Shown: one piece after another, positions 30,932 through 39,002 of the stretch
Numbering within the stretch: the first letter of the stretch is position 1
Layout: every line of letters begins with the position of its first letter
Assembly: GCA_049644345.1 (NCBI GenBank)
Contig: JBARRS010000175.1
Span: 1-42,349 of the forward strand
DNA length: 42,349 nucleotides
Direction: 5' to 3'
From: JBARRS01 sp049644345
GTDB taxonomy: Bacteria > Actinomycetota > Thermoleophilia > Gaiellales > Gaiellaceae
Notes under the pieces: generated by a model
Databases searched by the model: none
Told to the model about the DNA's origin: nothing
Seen by the model: only the letters and a program-made list of their open reading frames with translations
Translations under genes and position numbers: made by a program

Positions 30932-31611
30932 GCGCGCGTCCGCCCGATCCGCCCCAGCGCTTCCTCAGGCGGGATCACGCGATCAGGATCGGCCTCCTCG
31001 ACCCGAAACGGGCCCACCTCGGTCCGCCGAAGCGTCCGGCAGTGACCCCCGAGGGCGTCCGCGATCGCCCTTACGTACGTGCCGGTGCTGACACGCAGGT
31101 CGAGCCGAACGACCCCGTCGCTATATGAGATGACCTCGAGCGCGTCGATCCGCGATCGCCGCACCGGCATCTCCACCTCGACGCCGCGCCGGTGCAGGCG
31201 GTACGCGCGCTCGCCGCCGATCTTCACAGCCGACGCCGCGGGGACCGGCAGCTCGACCTCACCGCGGAGGGGCGCGAGTCGACGCGCGAGCTCCTCCTCG
31301 TCCGGCGGCTCCAGCCGCTCGACCACTTCGCCCTCGGGGTCGCCCGTCGAGGTCCGCGCCGAGAGGTCGACGTCCGTGAGGTAGCGCTTGTCCAAGCCGA
31401 CGAAGCACGAAGCGAGCTTAGTTGCCGCACCGGACAACAGCACCAACAAGCCGGTCGCGAAAGGGTCGAGCGTGCCTGCATGGCCGGTTCGTGCGCCCGT
31501 CCGCCGCCGCATCTCTGCGACGAGCGCGAACGACGAGGGCCCGGCCGCCTTGTCGACCAGGATCAGGCCGCTGGGGCTAAGACCTCTTGGGGGCACTCGC
31601 CGTGAACTCAC
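30928..31611 (-). CDS. truB: tRNA pseudouridine(55) synthase
   Basis: 227-residue TruB, which forms pseudouridine 55 in the T loop of tRNAs. The catalytic Asp lies in GHAGTLDPFATGLL (about residues 43-56); KRYLTDVDLSARTSTGD, AVKIGGERAY and STGTYVRAIADALG follow. It is about 80 residues shorter than E. coli TruB because the C-terminal PUA domain is absent, as in several actinobacterial forms. GTG 31611 gives a 35-nt overlap with nrnA; a GTG at 31596 is another option. It overlaps ribF by 4 nt. Confidence 0.95.
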   Translation of the reverse strand: MSSRRVPPRGLSPSGLILVDKAAGPSSFALVAEMRRRTGARTGHAGTLDPFATGLLVLLSGAATKLASCFVGLDKRYLTDVDLSARTSTGDPEGEVVERLEPPDEEELARRLAPLRGEVELPVPAASAVKIGGERAYRLHRRGVEVEMPVRRSRIDALEVISYSDGVVRLDLRVSTGTYVRAIADALGGHCRTLRRTEVGPFRVEEADPDRVIPPEEALGRIGRTRA

Positions 31612-32584
31612 GCTCCAGGAAGGCCGTGATCTCCTCGATCGAGTCGTCGCTCGAGAAGCCGGCCGCCTGGCGGTGCCCTCCGCCCCCCGACTTGCGGGCG
31701 ATCGCCGAGACGTCGAGCTCGTCCGTGCTCGCGCGGAGGCTGACCTTCTTCGCCGGCCCGTCCGAGCGCGGCGGCTCGCGGATCAAGGCCGCCATGTCAG
31801 CGCCCTCGACCGCGCGCAGGAAGTCGATTATCCCCTCCGCGTACGCCTCGGCCGCGCCCACTTCGTCGAAGTCTCGTCGGGTGAGGTAGGAGACGACGAG
31901 CCGGCCGCCGTCGTAGAGGTGGGCCCGCTCGAGCGCACGCGCGAGCAGCTTCAGCTTGGCGAACTGGACACTCTCGTAGACGCCCTGGAAGACGCGGTGG
32001 ACGTTTGCACCCGCCTCCACGAGCTCGGCTGCAAGCCGCAGCGTCCGGGGCGTCGTGTTCGTGTACTGGAAGCGACCGGTGTCGGTGACGAGCCCGATGT
32101 AGAGCGCCTCGGCGAGCTCGGGGGCGAGCCGCACGCCCAGCTCGGCGAAAAGATCGCGGAGCACCTCGCCGGTCGCGGAGGCCTCGGGCACGACGAGGTT
32201 CACGTCGCCGAAGCGCGAGTTGTCGTGATGGTGGTCGACGTTGACGACGAGCCGCGCCTGCTCGAGCACGACCGGGTCGGGCGCGATCCGCGTCTCGTTG
32301 GCGCAGTCGAGCGTGATCAGCACGCGCTCCGCGACGTCGTCGGGAGGCTCCCGCCGCAGCTCGGCGAGCGGCATGAACGAGTACTCACTTGGCAGCGGAG
32401 CGTCGCCATGGAGGTACATGACGCTGTCCTTGCCGAGCTGGTCGAGCGCGAGCTTCGTCGCCAGCAGCGAGCCGAGCGCATCGCCGTCGGGGTTCTCGTG
32501 CGTGACGAGCAGGAAGCGCTGATTGCCGCGGATCGCCTCAGCCGCGGCGGCCAGCTCAGTTGTCGTCTGGTGGGGCGAGCTCAT
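31577..32584 (-). CDS. DHH/DHHA1 phosphoesterase, nanoRNase NrnA type
   Basis: 335-residue DHH-family phosphoesterase, likely an oligoribonuclease (nanoRNase) and/or pAp phosphatase. DHH motifs: HENPDGDALGS (about 29-39), LDCAN (about 92), VNVDHHHDNSRFGDVN (about 113-128), and GLVTDTGRFQ. DHHA1 domain ends with the RNA-binding GGGGHRQAAGF (about 304-314). It sits between rbfA and truB, a position typical for nrnA in many Gram-positive bacteria. It overlaps rbfA by 29 nt and truB by 35 nt, so the operon is tightly packed. Together with rny, rnj and pnp it would complete degradation of RNA to mononucleotides. Confidence 0.93.
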   Translation of the reverse strand: MSSPHQTTTELAAAAEAIRGNQRFLLVTHENPDGDALGSLLATKLALDQLGKDSVMYLHGDAPLPSEYSFMPLAELRREPPDDVAERVLITLDCANETRIAPDPVVLEQARLVVNVDHHHDNSRFGDVNLVVPEASATGEVLRDLFAELGVRLAPELAEALYIGLVTDTGRFQYTNTTPRTLRLAAELVEAGANVHRVFQGVYESVQFAKLKLLARALERAHLYDGGRLVVSYLTRRDFDEVGAAEAYAEGIIDFLRAVEGADMAALIREPPRSDGPAKKVSLRASTDELDVSAIARKSGGGGHRQAAGFSSDDSIEEITAFLEREFTASAPKRS

Positions 32585-32903
32585 CGATCAGCCGTGACAT
32601 GCGGACCCCGCGCTCGACTGTTTGATCGTATTCGAACGCCAGCTGCGGGGTCCTCTTCATGCGAAGCTCGCGCGCGATTCGCGCCTGCAGCACGCCGTGC
32701 GCGGCCTCGAGCCCTGCCAGAGTCTGGGTGCGCTTCCGCTCGTTGCCGAGCACGCTGACGAAGACGCGCGCGTGGCGCAGATCGGGCGACGTCTCGACGC
32801 CCGTGATCGTCACGAACCCGATCCGCGGGTCCTTCAGCTCGCGGACCGACTCGGAGAGCACTTCCCTGACGGCCTCGTTCACCCGACGCATGCGCTCAGT
32901 CAT
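32556..32903 (-). CDS. rbfA: 30S ribosome-binding factor RbfA
   Basis: 115-residue RbfA, a KH-like protein that assists late 30S subunit maturation. Sequence hallmarks are RVNEAVREVLSESVREL, DPRIGFVTITGVETSPDLRHARVFVS and the C-terminal RTPQLAFEYDQTVERGVRMSRLIDEL segment read in part. ATG 32903 overlaps the end of ylxP by 8 nt. Its own end overlaps nrnA. Length is normal. Confidence 0.97.
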   Translation of the reverse strand: MTERMRRVNEAVREVLSESVRELKDPRIGFVTITGVETSPDLRHARVFVSVLGNERKRTQTLAGLEAAHGVLQARIARELRMKRTPQLAFEYDQTVERGVRMSRLIDELAPPDDN

Positions 32904-33195
32904 CGAGCGTCACCACCTCGCGGTCGACCCGCGCCAGGTCGAAGGCCTGTCCGACGAGGTACCGCTCTGCGCCGTCGAGCAGCTCCTGGACCTCGCGGTG
33001 GCCGCGCGCGACACAGGAGACCGTCAGGCGCGAGCGCTGCCAGAGGTCGTGATGGTCGACCTCTGCGACCGACGCGCCGAAGCGCCGCTGAAGCTGCGCC
33101 TTCACCGAGAGGAGCTCCTTCCGCTTGCCCTTGAGCGACCCGTTCTCCGGGAAGTGGAGCTCGGCGGAGAGAATGCCCACGTAACCGCCGCCCAC
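32896..33195 (-). CDS. ylxP: DUF503 protein YlxP
   Basis: 99-residue DUF503 family protein, the usual gene between infB and rbfA in Gram-positive bacteria. Bacillus YlxP has been linked to ribosome assembly, but a precise activity is not settled. Diagnostic residues: ELHFPENGSLKGKRKELLSVKAQL and FGASVAEVDHHDLWQRSRL split over positions 12-58. Either GTG 33195 or GTG 33180 could start it; the second fits the family length better. The upstream neighbour is a divergent secreted-protein gene rather than infB, so this half of the operon needs its own promoter here. Confidence 0.92.
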   Translation of the reverse strand: MGGGYVGILSAELHFPENGSLKGKRKELLSVKAQLQRRFGASVAEVDHHDLWQRSRLTVSCVARGHREVQELLDGAERYLVGQAFDLARVDREVVTLDD

Positions 33196-33221
33196 AGGAC
33201 CCTATTCAAGCTGCTATTCGT

Positions 33222-34454
33222 GTGCCGGTGACGCGCCTGCTCGCTCCCGTCGCCGTAGCTCTCGCGCTCGCGGCGGGCGCCGGCGGCGCTGCACCCCGGG
33301 CCCAGGTGATCGCCCATGCTTATCCCGGCGGGGGCTACAGCGGCGACGTCTACGCGCACGCGGGGTACGCCTACCTCTCGAGCTGGCACGGAGTGGACTG
33401 CCCCTCGCAGGGCGTGCGCGTCTACGACATCCACAACCCGCGCCGGCCACGGCGGGTCGCGACCTTCGCCGACGGCGGCTCGGACCTCGCCGTCCGCGGT
33501 TCCTGGACGGAGAAGACGATCGTTCAGCACGTCGCGACGCCTGACTTCACCGGCGAGCTCGCGGCCGTGAGCTTCCAGAACTGCCCCGGGACGAACGCTT
33601 TCCACGGCTTCGGGCTTTACGACGTCACGAGCCCCGCGCGGCCGCATCTGCTCTCGCTCGTGCGCACCGAGCCCGGAGGCTCCCACGAGCTCTGGCTGCA
33701 GAAGGTCGGACGGAAGGCCTACGTCTACACCGCGATCCTGTATGCGGAGCTGGGCCAGGCGCCACGCGCCGACCAGCCCGGCTTTCGGATCTACGACGTG
33801 ACCGACCCGCGCCAGCCCGTCCACGTGGGCGGCTGGCTCGCGCCCGACTCGCTCCGCAAGGGACTGAAGGGCGTCTTCGTCCACTCCGTGCGCGTGAATC
33901 CCACGGCGACTCGCGCCTACCTCTCCTACTGGGATCTCGGCACGGTCATCCTCGACATCTCGGACCCCGCGAAGCCCCGCTACCTGGGACACACCACCGA
34001 CCCGCAGGGCGCGGCCCACTCGACCGCGCTCTCGGCCAACGGCAAGCTGATGATCGAGACGCACGAGACGACGGGCGGTCGACCCTCGCTCTGGGACGTC
34101 TCGAACCCGCGCCGCCCGCGCAGGCTCGGGGTCTTCAACGCGCCTCCCGCACTCGTCGCCGAGGCGCTGCGAAGGACGGGACACAACGACTTCACGCTCG
34201 GTGTCCACGACCCGAAGATCGTCGGCAACCGCGCCTACTTCTCGTGGTACGCGCTCGGCGTCCTCGTCGCGGACATCTCGAATCCGCGCCACCCGCGCTT
34301 CGTCGCGCAGTTCCTCCCGGCCGCGTCCCGCGACCCTGAACGCAGCTTCTGTCCCGGCAAGCGCTGCACGTATACCTGGGGCGTCTACCCGGTCGGCCGG
34401 TTCGTGCTCGAGTCCGACATGGTCGGCGGGCTCTGGGTCTTCCGGGTGAGCTAG
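33222..34454 (+). CDS. secreted LVIVD-repeat beta-propeller protein
   Basis: 410-residue exported protein with an N-terminal signal peptide (residues 1-24, ALALAAGAGGAAPRA). Repeats of the LVIVD kind follow, each with a strand such as GVRVYDIHNPRRPRRV, GFGLYDVTSPARPHL, GFRIYDVTDPRQPVHV, TVILDISDPAKPRYL and GVLVADISNPRHPRFV. These form a predicted beta-propeller of unknown ligand. A CPGKRC pair lies near the C terminus. The gene is inserted on the opposite strand between infB and ylxP, which are neighbours in most Gram-positive genomes. Its stop codon shares CTAG (34451-34454) with the infB stop. Function is unknown; cell-surface interaction is a guess. Confidence 0.85.
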   Translation: MPVTRLLAPVAVALALAAGAGGAAPRAQVIAHAYPGGGYSGDVYAHAGYAYLSSWHGVDCPSQGVRVYDIHNPRRPRRVATFADGGSDLAVRGSWTEKTIVQHVATPDFTGELAAVSFQNCPGTNAFHGFGLYDVTSPARPHLLSLVRTEPGGSHELWLQKVGRKAYVYTAILYAELGQAPRADQPGFRIYDVTDPRQPVHVGGWLAPDSLRKGLKGVFVHSVRVNPTATRAYLSYWDLGTVILDISDPAKPRYLGHTTDPQGAAHSTALSANGKLMIETHETTGGRPSLWDVSNPRRPRRLGVFNAPPALVAEALRRTGHNDFTLGVHDPKIVGNRAYFSWYALGVLVADISNPRHPRFVAQFLPAASRDPERSFCPGKRCTYTWGVYPVGRFVLESDMVGGLWVFRVS

Positions 34455-36418
34455 GAGGAACTTGCGGAGGCCGGCTCGCTCAGATCCGTGCGCTCGACCT
34501 CACGGGTCTCGTAGACCTCGAGGACGTCGCCCTCTTTCACGTCGTTGAAGCCGTCGAGAAGGATGCCGCACTCGAAGCCTTCCGTGACCTCGCGGACGTC
34601 GTCCTTGAACCGCTTCAGCTGGGCGATCGACGTCTCCTGGATCACGGTCCCGTCACGGACGACCCGGACGCGCGCACCTCTCCGGACGGTGCCGCTCGTC
34701 ACGTAGGAGCCGGCGATCGTGCCGAGCCTCGAGACACGGAAGAGCTGGCGGACCTCGGCCTCGCCGATCGTCTCCTCAGTCGTGACCGGCCGCAGCATGC
34801 CGACGAGCGCTTGCTCGATGTCCTCGGTCAGCTGGTAGATGACTCGGTAGGTGCGGATCTCGACGCCTTCCCGGTCGGCGAGCTCGCGCGCCTCCGCATT
34901 CGGACGGACGTTGAAGCCGACGACCATCGCATTCGAGGCCGAGGCGAGCATGATGTCGTTACCGGTGATCCCGCCCACTCCCTGGTGGATGACGTTGACG
35001 CGCACCTCGGGGTGCTGGATCTTCGCGAGCTCGCCGAGGGCCGCCTCGACCGAGCCTTGCACGTCTCCCTTGAGCACGAGGTTGAGGTCCTGAACCTCAC
35101 CCTCCTGCATCGCCTCGAAGAGCGTCTCGAGCGAGACGCCTGAGGGACGCTGCTGAGCGAGCTGCTCGCGCCGCAAACGCTCGCCGCGCGAATTCGCAAG
35201 CTCGCGCGCACGGCGCTCGTTCTCGACGACCCGGCAGAGCTCGCCGGCGGGCGGGGGCTTGTCGAAGCCGAGAATCTCGACGGGCTCGCCCGGCCTCGCC
35301 TCACGAACCTTCTCGCCCTTGAAGTTGTAGAGGGCGCGCACCTTCCCCCACGCGTCGCCGGCGACGACCGCGTCGCCGACGCGCAGCGTGCCGCGATGGA
35401 CGAGCATCGTCGCCGCCGGCCCGCGGCCGACGTCGAGTCGCGATTCGATGATCGGACCGGACGCCTCCGCCGTCGGGTTCGCCGTTAGCTCGAGCTCGGC
35501 GTCCGCGACGAGCAGCACCTTCTCGAGCAGGTCCTCGAGGTTCTGCTTGGCCTTGGCCGATACCTCGGAGAACTGCGTCGCCCCACCCCAGTCCTCTGGC
35601 TGCAGGCCCTCCCCGGCGAGATCGCCGCGCACCCGGTTCGGGTCGGCAGCGGGGAGGTCGATCTTGTTGATCGCGACGACGATCGGTACCTCGGCGGCGC
35701 GCGCATGCGAGATCGACTCGCGCGTCTGCGGCATGACGCCGTCGTCTGCGGCGACGACGAGCACCGCGATGTCCGTGATCTTGGCGCCGCGGGCACGCAT
35801 CGCCGTGAACGCCTCGTGGCCCGGTGTGTCGAGGAACGTGATCCTCCGGCCGTTGTGCTCGACCTGGTAGGCGCCGATGTGCTGCGTGATCCCGCCGGCC
35901 TCGGTCTCGACGACGGAGGTCTCGCGGATCGCGTCGAGCAGCGTCGTCTTGCCGTGGTCGACGTGGCCCATGATCGTGACGACGGGCGGCCGCGGCACGA
36001 GATCCTCGTCCGCGTCCTCGAATTCCTCGGGCTCGGGCTCCTCCTCGGCGGCGTGCTTGATCGTCACCTCTCGCTTGAGCTCCGCGGAGATCAGCTCGAC
36101 CTCCTCGTCCGAGAGCGACTGCGTCGCCGTCTTCATCACGCCGAGGCCCATCAGGATCGTGATGATCTGCGGCATCGGCACGCCGAGGGCCTGCGAGAGA
36201 TCCTTGACCGTGACTCCGGACTCGACGGTCGCCGGCCCGGTGGGCGGCGGTGCAGGAGTCTTGGTACGCCCGTCGGTGGGGCGCTCGCGCGCCTGGCGCG
36301 AGTCAGGACGCGGGCGGGCCGCGCCGCTGTCGATCACCACGCGGCGCTTGCGGCGCGCGCCGGGCGCTCCCTGGCGGGGTCGGATCGGGCGGTTTGGTCT
36401 GTTCGAGCCGCTAGCCAT
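34451..36418 (-). CDS. infB: translation initiation factor IF-2
   Basis: 655-residue IF-2, the GTPase that brings initiator tRNA to the 30S subunit. A short basic, Pro/Arg-rich N terminus (1-65) precedes the IF2_N motif (VKDLSQALGVPMPQIITILMGLGV region). The G domain follows: G1 GHVDHGKTT near 153, DTPGHEAF, NKIDLP, SAKAKQNL. Domains II, III and the C2 end follow. The N terminus is much shorter than in Streptomyces or Mycobacterium IF-2. It overlaps ylxR by 8 nt. Its TAG stop lies in CTAG shared with the convergent LVIVD gene. No ylxQ (L7Ae-like) gene lies between ylxR and infB. Confidence 0.97.
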   Translation of the reverse strand: MASGSNRPNRPIRPRQGAPGARRKRRVVIDSGAARPRPDSRQARERPTDGRTKTPAPPPTGPATVESGVTVKDLSQALGVPMPQIITILMGLGVMKTATQSLSDEEVELISAELKREVTIKHAAEEEPEPEEFEDADEDLVPRPPVVTIMGHVDHGKTTLLDAIRETSVVETEAGGITQHIGAYQVEHNGRRITFLDTPGHEAFTAMRARGAKITDIAVLVVAADDGVMPQTRESISHARAAEVPIVVAINKIDLPAADPNRVRGDLAGEGLQPEDWGGATQFSEVSAKAKQNLEDLLEKVLLVADAELELTANPTAEASGPIIESRLDVGRGPAATMLVHRGTLRVGDAVVAGDAWGKVRALYNFKGEKVREARPGEPVEILGFDKPPPAGELCRVVENERRARELANSRGERLRREQLAQQRPSGVSLETLFEAMQEGEVQDLNLVLKGDVQGSVEAALGELAKIQHPEVRVNVIHQGVGGITGNDIMLASASNAMVVGFNVRPNAEARELADREGVEIRTYRVIYQLTEDIEQALVGMLRPVTTEETIGEAEVRQLFRVSRLGTIAGSYVTSGTVRRGARVRVVRDGTVIQETSIAQLKRFKDDVREVTEGFECGILLDGFNDVKEGDVLEVYETREVERTDLSEPASASSS

Positions 36419-36659
36419 CGGCGTCAGTGTAGAGCCGCGCCAGCGCGGGATCGACCCGCACCGACCGTCTCAGCGTTCGGTTGAAAGCCCGCCGCGACGC
36501 CGCGCGCTCGAAGCACGCGAGCCTGCGACAGGTGTAGACGCCGCGCCCCGGGCCTCGTTGCGACTGCACGAGCGCTCCGTGCGATTCCACAAAGCGGACG
36601 AGCTCCGCCTGCGGCGCCCTCCGACCGCACCCGGCGCAGGTTCTCACAGGGGTGCTCAT
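36411..36659 (-). CDS. ylxR: YlxR family RNA-binding protein (DUF448)
   Basis: 82-residue YlxR, a small predicted RNA-binding protein always near nusA-infB. Conserved CAGCGRRAPQAELVRFV (about 8-24) and GRGVYTCRRLACFERA (about 38-53) are present. The ATG at 36659 overlaps the nusA stop (ATGA), and its end overlaps infB by 8 nt. The cysteines could bind metal, but the family role is not settled. Confidence 0.94.
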   Translation of the reverse strand: MSTPVRTCAGCGRRAPQAELVRFVESHGALVQSQRGPGRGVYTCRRLACFERAASRRAFNRTLRRSVRVDPALARLYTDADG

Positions 36660-38230
36660 GCAGCAGGCGCGCCGTCCCCGTCCGACCGCTCCTGCTCGAC
36701 CGGGATCCCCGCCGGAACCTCGTCCGGAGGAGCGGTCTCCGGGCGTGAGGCCTCGAGATCGACCTCGCCCTCTGCCTCCGCGACCTGCTCGGCGCTCGGC
36801 TCGTGCGTCGCGGCCGCGTCGGCCGGCGCCTCGGAGTCGAGCGGCTCGAGCTCCCCCTCGGGGAGGGACGGCCCGACGGACTCCGCCTCGGGCGGCAGAG
36901 CGTCAGCCTGCGCTTCGAGCTCGGGCTCCTCCTCGGCGACCACGGGCTCCTCGTCGGCGGGCGTGTCCTGCGTTGCCAGCGCCTGGTGCGCAGGGACGCC
37001 GCAGTAGCGGGAGCCCGGCAGCGCCATGTTCGGGCAGCGCTTGCCGTTCGCGAGAATCGCCGCGCAGCGGCCGGTGTACTCGTCCTCCCCGCCCTCGCCG
37101 GCGAACGCTGCATCGGCCTCGGCCTGCGCGAATTCCGTCTCGGACTGGATGTCGATCTTCCAGCCGGTGAGCCGCGCGGCAAGGCGAGCGTTCATGCCCT
37201 CCTTGCCGATCGCGAGCGCCTGCTGGTCGTCCGGGACGATCACGGTCGCCTCTTTCGCGTCGTCGTCGAGGTAGACCTCGCGCACGCGTGCAGGCGAGAG
37301 CGCTTTGGCGACGAACCGGGCCGGCTCCGGGTTCCAGGGGATGATGTCGATCTTCTCGCCGCGGAGCTCCGAGACGACCATGCGGACGCGGGAGCCGCGC
37401 GGGCCGACGCAGGCGCCGACCGGATCGACGCCCTGAGCGTGCGACTCGACCGCGATCTTCGACCGGTAGCCGGGCTCTCGCGCGACCGCGCGGATCTCGA
37501 CCAGACCGTCGGCGATCTCGGGCACCTCGAGCTCGAACAGCGTCCGGATCAGCTCCGGATCGCGGCGCGAGAGGATCACCTGGGGCCCCTTCGTCGAGGA
37601 GCGGACCTCGGTGATCACGGCCTTGATGCGGGAACCCTGCTCGTAGCGCTCGCCGTCGACCTGCTCGGAGCGAGGCAGCAGCGCCTCGACCTTGCCGAGG
37701 TCGACGAGGACGTTGTTGCGGTCGCCGGCCTGCTGGACGATGCCGGTGACGACCTCGCTGACCCGGTCGATGTACTCCTCGTACATCATCTGGCGCTCGG
37801 CCTCGCGGATCCGCTGCGTGATCACCTGCTTCGCGGTCTGCGCGGCGATGCGGCCGAAGTTGTCCGGGGTCACGTCCGCGCGCTTGATCTGGTCCGGGGG
37901 CACCTGAGACCAGTCGAGGTCGAGGTCGTCGTCGTTGATGAGGACGTGCGAACGCTCTCCGTTCTCCGCCTCGGCGGCCTCGAGCTCCTGGAGCACGCGC
38001 TCCCGCGCATCCTCGAGCAACTGCTCCTCGAGGTCCGAGGGAAGCTCGATCGAGAAGACGCGGAAATCGCCCTCCTGCCGGTCGAGCTCGACGACGGCAT
38101 GTCGCGAGGCCCCCGGCGTCTTCTTGTAGGCGGCGAGGAGCGCGTCCTCCAGCGCCATGATCAGCGTGTCGCCCTCGATTCCCTTGTCGCGCTCGAGCTC
38201 GTGCACGAGCTCGATGATCTCTCGGCTCAT
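36656..38230 (-). CDS. nusA: transcription factor NusA with added zinc-knuckle and acidic tail
   Basis: 524-residue NusA, the RNA polymerase-binding pausing, termination and antitermination factor. It has the N-terminal polymerase-binding domain (about 1-130), S1 (about 140-205) and two KH domains ending near residue 350 (GVDPVGACVGPRGSRVR; LAIGKEGMNARLAARLTGW). After that comes an unusual extension. Cys389-X9-Cys399-X10-Cys410-X4-His415 looks like a zinc knuckle, followed by a roughly 110-residue acidic Glu/Pro/Ala-rich tail. Actinobacterial NusA usually stops soon after the KH domains. ATG 38230 lies 2 nt after the rimP stop with a GAGGG site. The core call is secure; the added motif's function is unknown. 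Confidence 0.96.
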   Translation of the reverse strand: MSREIIELVHELERDKGIEGDTLIMALEDALLAAYKKTPGASRHAVVELDRQEGDFRVFSIELPSDLEEQLLEDARERVLQELEAAEAENGERSHVLINDDDLDLDWSQVPPDQIKRADVTPDNFGRIAAQTAKQVITQRIREAERQMMYEEYIDRVSEVVTGIVQQAGDRNNVLVDLGKVEALLPRSEQVDGERYEQGSRIKAVITEVRSSTKGPQVILSRRDPELIRTLFELEVPEIADGLVEIRAVAREPGYRSKIAVESHAQGVDPVGACVGPRGSRVRMVVSELRGEKIDIIPWNPEPARFVAKALSPARVREVYLDDDAKEATVIVPDDQQALAIGKEGMNARLAARLTGWKIDIQSETEFAQAEADAAFAGEGGEDEYTGRCAAILANGKRCPNMALPGSRYCGVPAHQALATQDTPADEEPVVAEEEPELEAQADALPPEAESVGPSLPEGELEPLDSEAPADAAATHEPSAEQVAEAEGEVDLEASRPETAPPDEVPAGIPVEQERSDGDGAPAA

Positions 38231-38232
38231 CT

Positions 38233-38673
38233 CTATCCCTCGTCGATCAGGTTGCCCCGCACGATCTGCTCGTACGGGATGTCCACCGGCTGGGGGCCCG
38301 CCGCAACGTGTACGGCACGCTCGTCGGCGCCCACCAGCTCGCCGCGGAAGCGCTTCCGCCCGGCGATCTCGGCCGCGGTGCGCAGAGCGACGCGGCGGCC
38401 CACGAAGCGGCCGAAGTGCTGCGGCTTGCGCAGCGGTCGCTCGATCCCCGGCGAGGAGACGTCGATCGTGTACTCGCGCCGGTACTCCTCGAGCAGCCGG
38501 GTGACGCGCTCGCAGAGCGCGTGGTCGACACCCTTCGGGTGGTCGACGTAGACGCAGAAGCGGTCGGGACCGAGCAGCTCGACCGCGAGCACCTCGGTGC
38601 CCGGCAGCCGCTCCTCGATCCGCTCGGAGAGCTCGCGCTCCAGCTCCCGCTCCTTGTCGTGTGTGCCCTGCAA
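38233..38673 (-). CDS. rimP: ribosome maturation factor RimP
   Basis: 146-residue RimP, which assists 30S subunit assembly. Visible motifs are LAVELLGPDRFCVYVDHP, VDHALCERVTRLLEEY, TIDVSSPGIERPLRKPQHF and FRGELVGAD. The TTG at 38673 has GGAG 5 nt upstream and starts at the expected length. An ATG at 38724 would read through a leader hairpin and is less likely. It heads the rimP-nusA-ylxR-infB operon; nusA starts 2 nt after its stop. Confidence 0.94.
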   Translation of the reverse strand: MQGTHDKERELERELSERIEERLPGTEVLAVELLGPDRFCVYVDHPKGVDHALCERVTRLLEEYRREYTIDVSSPGIERPLRKPQHFGRFVGRRVALRTAAEIAGRKRFRGELVGADERAVHVAAGPQPVDIPYEQIVRGNLIDEG

Positions 38674-38699
38674 TCCGTCTCCTGCTTCGGAATTGTTCG

Positions 38700-38727
38700 C
38701 CGGAGCCAGACTGAAGTCTGGCACCGG
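38700..38727 (-). promoter_or_regulatory. stem-loop in the rimP operon leader
   Basis: An inverted repeat with 8-bp perfect arms (GCCAGACT/AGTCTGGC, 2-nt spacer) is extended by 4-bp CCGG outer pairs across single mismatches. It lies 27 nt before the rimP TTG and just after a terminator for the upstream operon. It could be a DNA operator or an RNA hairpin. NusA autoregulates its operon in other bacteria, so a leader site is reasonable. Confidence 0.4.
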
Positions 38728-38734
38728 ACTCCAT

Positions 38735-38760
38735 AAAAAATGGGCGCTGTGCGCCCATTT
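38735..38760 (-). terminator. intrinsic terminator before rimP
   Basis: A 10-bp stem (AAATGGGCGC/GCGCCCATTT, 3-nt loop) is followed by a run of T residues on the minus strand. It would end transcription arriving from the padR operon. It lies about 62 nt upstream of the rimP start, so the rimP promoter must be nearby or inside it. Confidence 0.8.
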
Positions 38761-38793
38761 CCCAGCTGTGGAAATGTGGTCTGGGCCAGGATA

Positions 38794-38823
38794 GCGAAAG
38801 CCCCGCCGGAGCGGGGCGTTCGC
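38794..38823 (-). terminator. stem-loop terminator directly after the small His-rich gene
   Basis: A 7-bp G-C stem (GCCCCGC/GCGGGGC, 4-nt loop) is extended by a GCGAA/TTCGC outer stem across a single mismatch. It starts 2 nt after the stop codon of the 57-residue gene. Only a short TTT follows, so it may act together with the stronger terminator 35 nt further on. Confidence 0.6.
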
Positions 38824-38824
38824 G

Positions 38825-38998
38825 CTAGACGGTCGCGGTCTGCTGCGGCTGCTGCTCTCGCAGGCGCCTGATCAGCTCGGCGATGTCGGCCGCCTCCTCT
38901 TCGAGGTCGCGCTGGCGCTCCTCGAGCCGGCGCAGCCACTCTTCCGGGTTCGGAAAGCGGCGACGGCCGTGGCGGTGGTGGGATCTGTGTCCGCACAT
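38825..38998 (-). CDS. 57-residue His-rich coiled-coil protein downstream of PadR
   Basis: This small gene encodes MCGHRSHHRHGRRR at its start, then a charged helix (about residues 19-50) with a heptad-like Leu/Arg/Glu pattern (EEWLRRLEERQRDLEEE). The cluster of one Cys and four His in the first ten residues suggests metal binding. Start ATG 38998 is 4 nt after the padR stop with GGTGAG before it, so the two are surely co-transcribed. Short coiled-coil proteins (DUF5320-like) occur beside PadR-type regulators elsewhere, but I cannot assign this one to a family. It is followed by two terminators, which marks it as the last gene of the unit. Confidence 0.75.
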   Translation of the reverse strand: MCGHRSHHRHGRRRFPNPEEWLRRLEERQRDLEEEAADIAELIRRLREQQPQQTATV

Positions 38999-39002
38999 GT
39001 GC

